Below, piece after piece: positions 45,628 through 52,654 of a stretch of DNA of 64,000 nt. Positions within the stretch are counted from its first letter, which is position 1, and every line of letters starts with the position of its first letter. Under the pieces are notes generated by a model. It had not been told where the DNA came from, searched no databases, and saw nothing but the letters and a program-made list of their open reading frames with translations. The position numbers were made by a program, and so were the translations under genes. Source of the stretch: JAHBNG01 sp039028975 (lineage in GTDB: Bacteria > Chloroflexota > Anaerolineae > Caldilineales > Caldilineaceae); the NCBI GenBank assembly GCA_039028975.1, contig JBCCHB010000050.1, positions 1-64,000 on the forward strand. Direction: 5' to 3'.

Positions 45628-45798
45628 TCATCTATTCTAGAACATCTATAAGGACGAGTGCTACGCTTTTCCGATTATTTTTGGAATAGCATAGAAGTAT
45701 AACAGCTATGCTCAGTAGATTGCAATGTAGTGACAGATTCTGGGCGTATCCCAAAATCGGGGTAAATTTTTTTACCACTCTGAATACGTCAATTTTAG

Positions 45799-45885
45799 CA
45801 GTAAGTAAATAGTGAACTGTAAGTAGTTTCTGGTGCAAAGACAGAGTTGAGCACTGTTTACTACTAACTTCATGACATTAGAGTA
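45799..45885. repeat. Dispersed repeat C, copy 2
   Basis: CAGTAAGTAAATAGTGAACTG, split here as CAGTAAG then TAAATAGTGAACTGTAAG, then TAGTTTCTGGT, GAGTTGAGCACTGTTTACTAC and ACTTCATGACATTA, follows the plan of 38198-38290. AGTAAGTAAATAGTG can pair with CACTGTTTACTACT, so this copy is still partly palindromic. It ends some 35 bases before the RACo-like gene. Confidence 0.55.
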
Positions 45886-45918
45886 GTCAGTAATCAGAAT
45901 GGATAATCAAAATAAGTA

Positions 45919-48093
45919 ATGAGTTCAATTCACATTGTTTTTCAGCCCAATGGCAGGCAAGGCCAAGTCCCCCCAGGCACGACTCTGTTAGAAGCAGCCC
46001 GTCGTATGGGGGTTGAAATCGAATCGATCTGTGGAGGCCACCAGACCTGCGGTAAGTGCAAAATAGAGGTAGAGGAGGGGGATTTCCCTAAATTTGACAT
46101 TCGTTCATCCCCCCATCATTTGACACCGCCTAATGAGAGGGAAATTGACTATGCTACCCGAAGACACTTTGGCCCAACAGCACGTTTAAGCTGTGCCTGC
46201 CAAGTGACCGGTGATCTAGTCATACGCGTCCCCGAAGAGAGCCAAACGCGCAAACAGGTCGTTCGGAAATCCGTTGGGATTGAGCGTCCAGTGATTGTCG
46301 ATGCATCGGTTCGGCTCTACTATGTGGAGCTTCCAACCGCCAACTTGAAAGATCATAGGGGTGACTGGCAGCGCCTCCAAGACGAATTAGCTTCGGTTCA
46401 TGGGTTGGAGAGCCTGCGAATCGATGCGTTGCTACTGCGAACATTACAGTCCACCCTGAATGTTGCCAATCGAGCTTTGACAGTTGCCCTCTGGAATGAA
46501 CAAGAAGTTATACAACTTTGGCCTGGCTTTGAGGATGGCCTATACGGTCTTGCCATCGACGTAGGGACGACCACCGTAGCTGGGCATCTATGTCATCTGC
46601 GTACGGGCCAAGTCTTAGCAACGGTCAGTCGAATGAATCCACAGGTTCCGTATGGCGAAGACCTAATGAGCAGGGTTAGCTATGCTATGATGCATGAAGA
46701 TGGCACAGAGCGGATGCATCAGGCCATCATTGATGGACTCAACGAACTCATTGAAGAAGCAGCACTTGAAGCAGGAATTGCCAAACGTGATATTGTAGAA
46801 CTGGTTGTAGTCGCCAACACGACCATGCACCATCTGTTGCTTGGGGTCAACCCTGTTGAACTGGGTGGTGCTCCTTTTAGTCTGGTCACCCATGATGCTA
46901 TTGATATCAAGGCTCGGGATCTAGGGTTGCAGGTTGCGCCGGGTGCCAATCTTCATATTCCGCCTTGTGAGGCAGGCCATGTTGGGGCAGATAATGTAGG
47001 GGTTTTGGTTGCTGAAGCGCCCTATGAACAGGATACGGAACAGCAACTGGTCATCGACATTGGCACCAACGGCGAGATCTTGCTGGGGAATAGGACGCAG
47101 ATGCTTAGCGCAAGCAGCCCAACCGGGCCAGCATTTGAAGGTGCTCAGATCGTCCATGGGATGCGAGCGGCACCAGGGGCCATTGAGCGGATCCGAGTCG
47201 ATCCGGCTACCTTGTCAGTGCGCTACAAGATGATTGGCCAGGATGAGTGGATTGAAAGTCCACAGGATAACCCATCGGTTGCGCCATTTGCGGAAGTACC
47301 TGTCTCGACCAATGGCATATCTGCTGCTGAAGCGCGACGACGCAAGCGGGAGGAGTTGCTCAACCCTACATTGCGCCCATCGGGTATATGCGGCTCTGGC
47401 ATCATTGAGGCCGTGGCTGAGCTCTTCTTGGCTGGCGTAGTAAGCCAAAATGGCCGCTTTGCCGAACTTGACCACCCTCGATTGCGGACTGGATTAGGTG
47501 AAGGTGGTGGGAAGGCTGAATTCATTATTGCCTGGCCTCATGAGACGAGTACAGGGGAAGCGATCACTGTCCATTCGGATGATATTCGCGCCATTCAACT
47601 GGCCAAGGCCGCGCTCTATGCTGGCTCCAAGCTACTAATGAACCGGCTTGAGCTAGAGAGTGTTGATAAAATTGTGTTGGCGGGTGGCTTTGGTAGCTAC
47701 ATCGATCCCAAACATGCAATGATTCTAGGGCTGATTCCCGACTGCGCTCTGAGCAGGGTGATGGCGGTAGGCAACGCGGCCGGTGATGGAGCCAGGATGA
47801 TATTGCTAAACAAGCAGAAACGCGCCGAAGCCCAATGGGCCGCACGGTGGGTTACCTATATCGAAACGGCCGTTGAACCGACTTTCCAAGCCGAGTTTGT
47901 TGAGGCGATTGACATACCCCACGCCTCTAACCCCTTTCCTCACTTAGAGGATCTAATTAGCGAGGCCAAAAGCCAATGGAGTGCCGACAGAATTCAAGCG
48001 GCTGCGCCTCAAGGAACGGGACGTGCCCAACGGGCAAGCCAGGATGAACGCGCGGCACGTCGAGCACGAAGGGCAAAGCGCAGAGAAGGCTAA
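45919..48093 (+). CDS. RACo-like corrinoid activation protein (2Fe-2S + ASKHA ATPase)
   Basis: A 724-residue protein. The N-terminal ferredoxin-like domain has the 2Fe-2S cysteines ICGGHQTCGKCKIEV (38, 44, 47) and LSCACQV (about 92). A linker follows, then the ASKHA ATPase domain: LAIDVGTTTVAGHL (phosphate 1), VVVANTTMHHLLLG, LVIDIGTNGEILLG, GICGSGIIEAVAELFLAG and VLAGGFGSYIDPKHA (adenosine). This layout is that of RACo/RamA-like reductive activators (DUF4445), which use ATP to reduce inactive Co(II) corrinoid to Co(I) in methyl-transfer proteins. The C-terminus is a basic low-complexity tail (QRASQDERAARRARRAKRR). It heads an operon with a homocysteine methyltransferase. Confidence 0.9.
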   Translation: MSSIHIVFQPNGRQGQVPPGTTLLEAARRMGVEIESICGGHQTCGKCKIEVEEGDFPKFDIRSSPHHLTPPNEREIDYATRRHFGPTARLSCACQVTGDLVIRVPEESQTRKQVVRKSVGIERPVIVDASVRLYYVELPTANLKDHRGDWQRLQDELASVHGLESLRIDALLLRTLQSTLNVANRALTVALWNEQEVIQLWPGFEDGLYGLAIDVGTTTVAGHLCHLRTGQVLATVSRMNPQVPYGEDLMSRVSYAMMHEDGTERMHQAIIDGLNELIEEAALEAGIAKRDIVELVVVANTTMHHLLLGVNPVELGGAPFSLVTHDAIDIKARDLGLQVAPGANLHIPPCEAGHVGADNVGVLVAEAPYEQDTEQQLVIDIGTNGEILLGNRTQMLSASSPTGPAFEGAQIVHGMRAAPGAIERIRVDPATLSVRYKMIGQDEWIESPQDNPSVAPFAEVPVSTNGISAAEARRRKREELLNPTLRPSGICGSGIIEAVAELFLAGVVSQNGRFAELDHPRLRTGLGEGGGKAEFIIAWPHETSTGEAITVHSDDIRAIQLAKAALYAGSKLLMNRLELESVDKIVLAGGFGSYIDPKHAMILGLIPDCALSRVMAVGNAAGDGARMILLNKQKRAEAQWAARWVTYIETAVEPTFQAEFVEAIDIPHASNPFPHLEDLISEAKSQWSADRIQAAAPQGTGRAQRASQDERAARRARRAKRREG

Positions 48094-48166
48094 CGTCACT
48101 CGGGGTTTTGGACGACTAGATCAGCAGACCATCTAGACCAATCTGAAAGAAAATTGTAAGATCCAA

Positions 48167-48466
48167 ATGGCAGAATATCAAATAACGTACTGGAGAGAGA
48201 TTCCTTCTATGGTGACAGCCAGGGAAGGGCGACGCAATAAATCTAAAGTTGAACTCCCACAACGGTTTCAGGTTGCCATTGATGAGGCAGCCATGCGGGC
48301 CAATCTGATTGGAACCGATGCCTATCTAGAGGAATGGCGAAAAGATGCTTGGCAACCCCGTGACGGAACGCCTGAAGAAGTGGCCGAAGCGGTTGCTGCG
48401 GAGATTGAAGAGAGTTACTCGCCGGCCCGAATCCGTGAAATCTTGGATCAGAGTTACGCTGAATAA
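48167..48466 (+). CDS. Virulence_fact-family small protein
   Basis: A 99-residue soluble protein: MAEYQITYWREIPSMVTARE, KVELPQRFQVAIDEAAMRA, YLEEWRKDAW. This matches the small conserved family named Virulence factor (PF13769 type), with its YWR.IP start and W....W centre. The name is historical and the biochemical role is unknown. It lies between the corrinoid activator and the methyltransferase genes (74 and 12 bases apart). In corrinoid/methionine clusters of several phyla this family keeps such company as far as I recall, so a part in B12-dependent methyl transfer is likely. Confidence 0.8.
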   Translation: MAEYQITYWREIPSMVTAREGRRNKSKVELPQRFQVAIDEAAMRANLIGTDAYLEEWRKDAWQPRDGTPEEVAEAVAAEIEESYSPARIREILDQSYAE

Positions 48467-48478
48467 GGACAGCCCCCT

Positions 48479-49495
48479 ATGCTGAACGAAAAATTGATGA
48501 CAAAATTGACAAATGGCCCTATTTTAGCTGATGGTGCAATGGGTACCATGCTGCAAGAACTTGGTTTGACCGATGGCGGTGCCCCAGAGCTATGGAATGT
48601 GGAAAAACCGGATCGGGTTCAGAAGGTTCACCGCGGCTTTACCGGTGCGGGTGCTCAACTTATTGCAACCAACACCTTTGGTGGCACCGTTGCACGCCTC
48701 AAATTCCACCATATTGGTGACCGAGTCGCGGAGCTAAATCGCGCGGGAGCGACGATTGCCCGTGAAGTTGCTGATGAAACAGGCGCACTAGTGGCAGGAA
48801 GCATTGGCCCAAGCGGAGAGCTGATCGAGCCAGTGGGTACGCTTACCATGGAAGAAGCAGAGACCATGTTTGCAGATCAAGCCCGAGCCTTGGCAGAGGG
48901 TGGTGTCGATCTCTTCCAGATAGAGACCATGAGCCACATGAATGAAGTAGAAGCAGCCGTACGAGGTGTACGAAGCGTAGCACCTGATACCCCTATCTGC
49001 GTCACCATGAGCTTTGACACCAACTACCACACCATGATGGGCGTCAGCCCGAGTGCAGCCGTCCAGGTTTTGGCCGAATGGGGTGTGGACATAGCCGGTG
49101 CCAACTGTGGAACAGGGCCAGAAGAGGTAGATGTGATCATGACGGATATGGCCTTAAATCGACCTGATGCGATTAAGCTTATGGTCTACTGCAATGCAGG
49201 TTTACCTGAATACGTGGATGGTGAAATCCGCTACAGCGCCACCCCAGATCGCATGGCCGACTATGCTGTATCCATGCGCAATATTGGCATAGACATTATT
49301 GGCGGCTGTTGTGGCAGTACACCGGACCATATTCGTGCCATTAGTGAAGCATTGCAAAACGCTCATAGCACGCCGATTGCCGGTCCCGATGCGACCATGT
49401 TGGCAAGCAGCCCGCTCGAGGATGCAGACAGCAGAGCCAATCGCTCCGCAAGTAGGCGACGTTCCCGCCACGCTCGTCGGCGCGGAGAAAGTTGA
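48479..49495 (+). CDS. Homocysteine S-methyltransferase-type methyltransferase
   Basis: A 338-residue protein equal to the first module of cobalamin-dependent methionine synthase or stand-alone BHMT/MmuM enzymes: ILADGAMGTMLQELGL, LIATNTFGGTVARL, VAGSIGPSGELIEP and VDLFQIETMSHMNE. The three zinc cysteines are present in DIAGANCGTGPEEV and DIIGGCCGSTPDHI. The last 35 residues are a basic tail (SASRRRSRHARRRGES), similar in style to the basic tail of the RACo-like protein. AAGGACAGCCCCT gives a ribosome site. With RACo upstream, the methyl donor is probably a corrinoid protein encoded elsewhere; the acceptor is homocysteine or a related thiol. Confidence 0.88.
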   Translation: MLNEKLMTKLTNGPILADGAMGTMLQELGLTDGGAPELWNVEKPDRVQKVHRGFTGAGAQLIATNTFGGTVARLKFHHIGDRVAELNRAGATIAREVADETGALVAGSIGPSGELIEPVGTLTMEEAETMFADQARALAEGGVDLFQIETMSHMNEVEAAVRGVRSVAPDTPICVTMSFDTNYHTMMGVSPSAAVQVLAEWGVDIAGANCGTGPEEVDVIMTDMALNRPDAIKLMVYCNAGLPEYVDGEIRYSATPDRMADYAVSMRNIGIDIIGGCCGSTPDHIRAISEALQNAHSTPIAGPDATMLASSPLEDADSRANRSASRRRSRHARRRGES

Positions 49496-49516
49496 CGCGA
49501 GAGTATTACCAAGTCT

Positions 49517-49966
49517 CTATACCCTGCACGGGTTAGAAATGAACATTTGCCCTGAGAAAAAATGTCCATTTTTAACCCGTTCGCAGTATATCTGGAGACC
49601 ATCAACTTCCTTAAGATGTGCATCGCGGGTAACTAGTGTTAGATTATGTTGGAGTGCAATAGCAGCAATCCAAATGTCATTCTCCGGAATAGGGCGTCCC
49701 TTTTTCGGGAGAGTGTTTTTAGTTGTTCCATATACCGAAGCGGTTGTACTATCACAAGCCAGAATCGTGTTTGCCACACTAAAGCTATCAATCTGAGCTA
49801 TGTTTTGTTTCATCTTTCCAGATCTCTGAGCACCATAATAAAGCTCGCCAACTACGATGCTTGGAACAAAAACCTCTTGAGCGTTCTGAAGGTTGCTCGT
49901 TATTGCGGAATCGTTGGCAAACAAAGCAATGACAATATTCGTATCCAGCAAATACCTACCATTCAT
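49517..49966 (-). CDS. VapC-type PIN-domain toxin
   Basis: I start at ATG 49966 (MNGRYLLDTNIVIALFANDS), giving 149 residues. The PIN acidic residues are visible: DTN at residue 8, VVGELYYGAQRSG, PENDIWIAAIALQH and LVTRDAHLKEVDGL. VapC toxins are RNases cutting tRNA or rRNA sites. The start lies inside the end of the antitoxin gene (11-base overlap). The end (VKNGHFFSGQMFISNPCRV) is longer than usual, with a slightly ragged tail that runs toward the convergent methyltransferase gene. Confidence 0.88.
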   Translation of the reverse strand: MNGRYLLDTNIVIALFANDSAITSNLQNAQEVFVPSIVVGELYYGAQRSGKMKQNIAQIDSFSVANTILACDSTTASVYGTTKNTLPKKGRPIPENDIWIAAIALQHNLTLVTRDAHLKEVDGLQIYCERVKNGHFFSGQMFISNPCRV

Positions 49967-50183
49967 TGAGATCAACCTGCTCGCATCCATCTTCAATAGC
50001 TTGACTCATAACCTGTAGATCATCTTCATCTATTGAACCAGCAAACCGCAGGATCTGCCGACCAGAGACGCCTTGGTGAATCGTAGTATCTAATGCACGG
50101 ACAAAGGCAAGAACCTGCTCTTGTAAATTGAGCGGTAGCGCCTCTAGATGGTCAATAACTTGAGTTACAACAACACTAGCCAT
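49956..50183 (-). CDS. VapB-type antitoxin
   Basis: ATG 50183 follows GGGAGGGTTTGAAT, a strong ribosome site, and gives 75 residues (MASVVVTQVIDHLEALPLNL, QEQVLAFVRAL). It ends with an acidic tail (DLQVMSQAIEDGCEQVDLNEW) of the kind that wraps a PIN toxin. It belongs to the small DUF2281-like antitoxins and overlaps the VapC gene by 11 bases, the usual order. Confidence 0.85.
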   Translation of the reverse strand: MASVVVTQVIDHLEALPLNLQEQVLAFVRALDTTIHQGVSGRQILRFAGSIDEDDLQVMSQAIEDGCEQVDLNEW

Positions 50184-50279
50184 ATTCAAACCCTCCCATC
50201 GTCAGAAAACTTCACTATATCAATACCAATATCTAAAAGCGGATAGAAGCAAGTGGCAAATCATTATTGTCATTCTTCT

Positions 50280-51092
50280 TTAGCCCTCCACAAGATGTCG
50301 CAGAAAGGCTGCTGGATTGTTGAGGAATTCCCGAGTAATCGTAACATGCTCGAGTTCCTCATAAGCAGCTTGCTGAATCTTTCCGCTTTCAAAGCTTAGG
50401 ATGGTAGCCCCTGGGTACGCCAGCAGAATCGGTGAATGAGTCGCAATGATGAATTGCGCCTCCTGTTTGACCAAGAGATTGAGGGTAGCAAGAAAGGTTA
50501 ATTGTCGGGTGGGTGAGAGGGGTGCTTCAGGCTCATCCATCAGATACAGCCCACCTGGCACAAAGCGAGCCTGAAAAAGCTTCAGGTAGCTTTCTCCATG
50601 GGACTGAGCATCCAATCCTTCTCCATATGCATCTTTGATATCATGGAGTTGACCAGCAAAAGCCATACGTGCGTACTGTTTGGCCAAAGGTGAACGCCCT
50701 GCATACTCCTCATCTACCCGCTCCAACTCATCTCGCAATTCAGTAGCCATCTGAGCAACTCGCTTGGCAAAGCCAAAGAAGTCCTCGGATCGCATAAAGA
50801 AGCCCCGATGGGTCCGCTTGTTCCACTGCCACTGAAGACGCTTACTCAACTTACGCATCTCGGCCAGGGTAGGATCCTGGGCCACCGCCTCTCCACCAAT
50901 GGTTGGAAGATTGGCAGCACAGGCAATGGCCTCCAACAATGTCGATTTCCCAGAGCCGTTTTCACCTACCAAAAATGTCACAGGTGAGCGAAAGACCAGC
51001 TCATCCAGCGATTGAATGACCGGAACATTGTAGGGAAATGCATCCGGCAGCTGGCGAACCGTAGGCAGGGAGATCGAGCGTAAGTGAATCAT
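50280..51092 (-). CDS. AAA/ABC-type predicted ATPase
   Basis: A 270-residue ATPase of the RecF/SMC-like superfamily: VTFLVGENGSGKSTLLEAIA (Walker A near residue 45), a signature-like helix (SHGESYLKLFQARF) and GGLYLMDEPEAPLSPTRQLT (Walker B with catalytic Glu). IIATHSPILLAYPGATILSF supplies the H-loop. There is no membrane partner, so it is not a transporter. It starts four bases after the stop of the peroxiredoxin-like gene, so both share a transcript. Function unknown; a stress or repair role is only suggested by the neighbour. Confidence 0.85.
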   Translation of the reverse strand: MIHLRSISLPTVRQLPDAFPYNVPVIQSLDELVFRSPVTFLVGENGSGKSTLLEAIACAANLPTIGGEAVAQDPTLAEMRKLSKRLQWQWNKRTHRGFFMRSEDFFGFAKRVAQMATELRDELERVDEEYAGRSPLAKQYARMAFAGQLHDIKDAYGEGLDAQSHGESYLKLFQARFVPGGLYLMDEPEAPLSPTRQLTFLATLNLLVKQEAQFIIATHSPILLAYPGATILSFESGKIQQAAYEELEHVTITREFLNNPAAFLRHLVEG

Positions 51093-51096
51093 GAAC

Positions 51097-51585
51097 TTAC
51101 TGTTTCATCAGAAAATCGAGCAACCGAATCGAGTCATCTACCTGGTATCGACCAATGGGATTGGTGCTATAGACTGCGCTAACAACTTCGCCAGAGGGTC
51201 GCAAAATAAAGCCCGTCGCGTGGATAATGCTGCGTCGGACTTCATAAAAGGCCCCTGTCTGTTCGGAAAAGGTCAAGTGATTTAACCCATAGCCTACTGG
51301 GAATGTCAGCCCAAGCTTCTCCACAAGTTCCTTGGCATCTTCTTGGGAATCAACCGATGCGGCCAACAGCGCAACCCCTCGATTGCTATACTCGGCTAAA
51401 TTTGCCTGGTAGTCGGCCAACTGCCGACGACAATGAGATCACCACTTCCCACGATAGCCAAGAAAAATTGTCAATTCAGCACTCAGATCTGTAGGCAGAT
51501 TCAGCGTAGTACCATCCACCATAGAGATACTCATGTTTGGGAACTGATCCCCTTGATCCAATTTAGGTGTAGCCGTTTGCGCCAT
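51097..51585 (-). CDS. Peroxiredoxin-like (AhpC/TSA) selenoprotein candidate, UxxC active site
   Basis: ATG 51585 has an AAAGGAAAAAC ribosome site and opens a frame of 162 residues containing one TGA at 51439-51441 (codon 49). The product reads MAQTATPKLDQGDQFPNMSI, LTIFLGYRGKW-TGA-SHCRRQLADYQ, VALLAASVDSQEDAKELVEK, then RPSGEVVSAVYSTNPIGRYQ. Relatives have YRG.WCPFCRRQL here, so TGA takes the place of the catalytic Cys, giving UxxC with Cys52. This is the position used by known selenocysteine Prx-like proteins. Both sides of the TGA are well conserved and start signals exist only upstream. An annotation pipeline would call only the part after it. An SECIS-like hairpin follows the TGA. The alternative is a nonsense mutation. 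Confidence 0.75.
51406..51441 (-). promoter_or_regulatory. Candidate bacterial SECIS hairpin
   Basis: Directly 3' of the TGA, 16 bases lie before a five-base loop AGTTG. The loop is closed by TCGGC/GCCGA, and outside that a G-C pair, a C-T mismatch and T-A, G-C pairs extend the stem. A G is among the first two loop bases. Distance and loop agree with the rules described for bacterial SECIS elements (apical loop 16-37 bases after TGA). The match is structural only, read by eye. Confidence 0.6.
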
Positions 51586-51621
51586 GTTTTTCCTTTATTG
51601 TTGTGTATATCGTTCTTAGAA

Positions 51622-51663
51622 AGTCCTGGGTCCTTGGTCCGTGGTCCTTGGTCCTCGGTCAGA
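51622..51663. repeat. Heptamer repeat (GGTCCNN)n
   Basis: AGTCCTG, GGTCCTT, GGTCCGT, GGTCCTT, GGTCCTC and GGTCAGA in register, with a short echo (GGTCTGC AGTCCGT) at 51695. It is the same AGTCC heptamer family as elsewhere and lies just upstream of the peroxiredoxin-like gene. The rest of 51586-51846 shows no gene. Confidence 0.85.
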
Positions 51664-51846
51664 TTGTTCCCGCGAGGAGGAGGATTGATCTGTGGTCTGC
51701 AGTCCGTAGTTTATGGCCTGTACACTCACTCATCCGTTCAAGCCGCCCCCCGAATCCGCCGACACATTTTACCAATAAAAAAACAGACCCAACAATTCGT
51801 TCGATCTGCTTAGTGTATACTTCGTTCCGTTTAATGCAATAAAAAG

Positions 51847-52266
51847 TGGAGATGGCGGGAATCGAACCCGCGTCCGAAACATTAGCCCAGAGACGTCTAC
51901 AAGCTTAGTCACTACAGTAAGTTTCACGCTGCCGGGCCGCAGTGACATAACCCGTTAAACAACGCTAGCCGATGGCTGTCTTAGGGGACCGTATCGGCGT
52001 CAAGTCCCCGCAGCGAGCCAGTATATGTCGGCATCCACCCTAGCCTGGTTGCGCCGCTAGAGTGGGCCGTGACTCTACTTTAGAGAGTCAGGTCGCCTTC
52101 GGTATTCTTAGGCAGCCATTGCAGCCGGAGCTGCGTTAGCGAAACCAAAGTTGAAGACTTTGCCTGAATTGTTGGCAAGTATATGTTTTTTGCGCCTTTT
52201 AACGTAGTGGACGCACTACGGCTTGCAATCAAAGAACAACCTGCCCCGTCGAAGCCGATCATCCCC
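51847..52266 (-). ncRNA. ssrA: tmRNA
   Basis: The minus strand starts GGGGATGATCGGCTTCGACG and ends GGTTCGATTCCCGCCATCTCCA (given in two parts: GGTTCGATTCC, CGCCATCTCCA). The 5' GGGGATG pairs with 3' CATCTCC and the 3' end has the tRNA-like T arm and CCA. The tag frame runs from about 52176 to 52108: it starts ANNSGKVF, continues NFGFAN, ends APAAMAA and then TAA, as tmRNA tags do. The length of 420 bases is somewhat long but normal with several pseudoknots, whose complementary runs (for example GGGGACTTGACG...GGTCCCC) are visible. It rescues stalled ribosomes. Confidence 0.96.
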
Positions 52267-52375
52267 ATTAGATGGGTAATATAACATAAAATGGTAGATT
52301 TGTAAAGTAACTAAAAAATTTCAAAATATCGCATACATCCGTTCTTCTAGCTCTGGAGAGATCAGCCCCCTACCA

Positions 52376-52455
52376 TTTCACGTTACACTTCATTCTTTCA
52401 CGCTAAACTCCATTCATTTCACGATAGGCCACCCCTCATCTCAATTTCTTTCACG
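52376..52455 (+). promoter_or_regulatory. Four phased TTTCACG direct repeats upstream of the esterase-like gene
   Basis: TTTCACG occurs at 52376, 52396, 52417 and 52449, with spacings of 20, 21 and 32 bases, close to two, two and three helical turns. The first three sit in a shared context (C.TTTCACG.TA). This echoes the TGACGGG triplets at 16.7 and 21.1 kb, though the core is different. It lies 200-280 bases before the gene at 52655. Confidence 0.55.
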
Positions 52456-52509
52456 GCAAATGATTACCATGAAATGGCCGTACCAGCAGCTCGCAACGAC
52501 TCAAATCCT

Positions 52510-52583
52510 TGTCATTTCGACGGTAGGAGAAATCTTTCGTTCAGCCAAACACAGGTTTCTCGTCGTCTCTCGTCGAAATGACA
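52510..52583. repeat. TGTCATTTCGAC-family palindrome, copy B
   Basis: TGTCATTTCGACG (52510-52522) and CGTCGAAATGACA (52571-52583) form a perfect 13-bp inverted repeat, with GGAGAAA/TTTCTC inside. GCAACGACTCA lies 17 bases before the element start, exactly as in the copy at 58950. The element lies upstream of the esterase-like gene, with copy C downstream of it, so the gene is bracketed. Confidence 0.75.
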
Positions 52584-52654
52584 GATTGCCAGCTACTGAG
52601 TACCAACTAATTTTCGCTTCTCAAAGAACCCAAAAGAGCAAAAGGTAATCAATT

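Noticed and set aside
45530..45918. Cobalamin or SAM riboswitch in the leader of the RACo operon
   Set aside because: Neither the B12 box nor the SAM-I core could be found by eye, so no riboswitch is claimed.
51097..51420. Short redoxin gene starting at 51420
   Set aside because: That start lies after the active site and has no ribosome site. The true frame starts at 51585 and passes through TGA.
51847..51935. A tRNA gene at the tRNA-like sequence near 51.85 kb
   Set aside because: Only the acceptor and T arm are tRNA-like. The 5' half lies at 52266 with a tag frame between, so it is the tmRNA 3' end.
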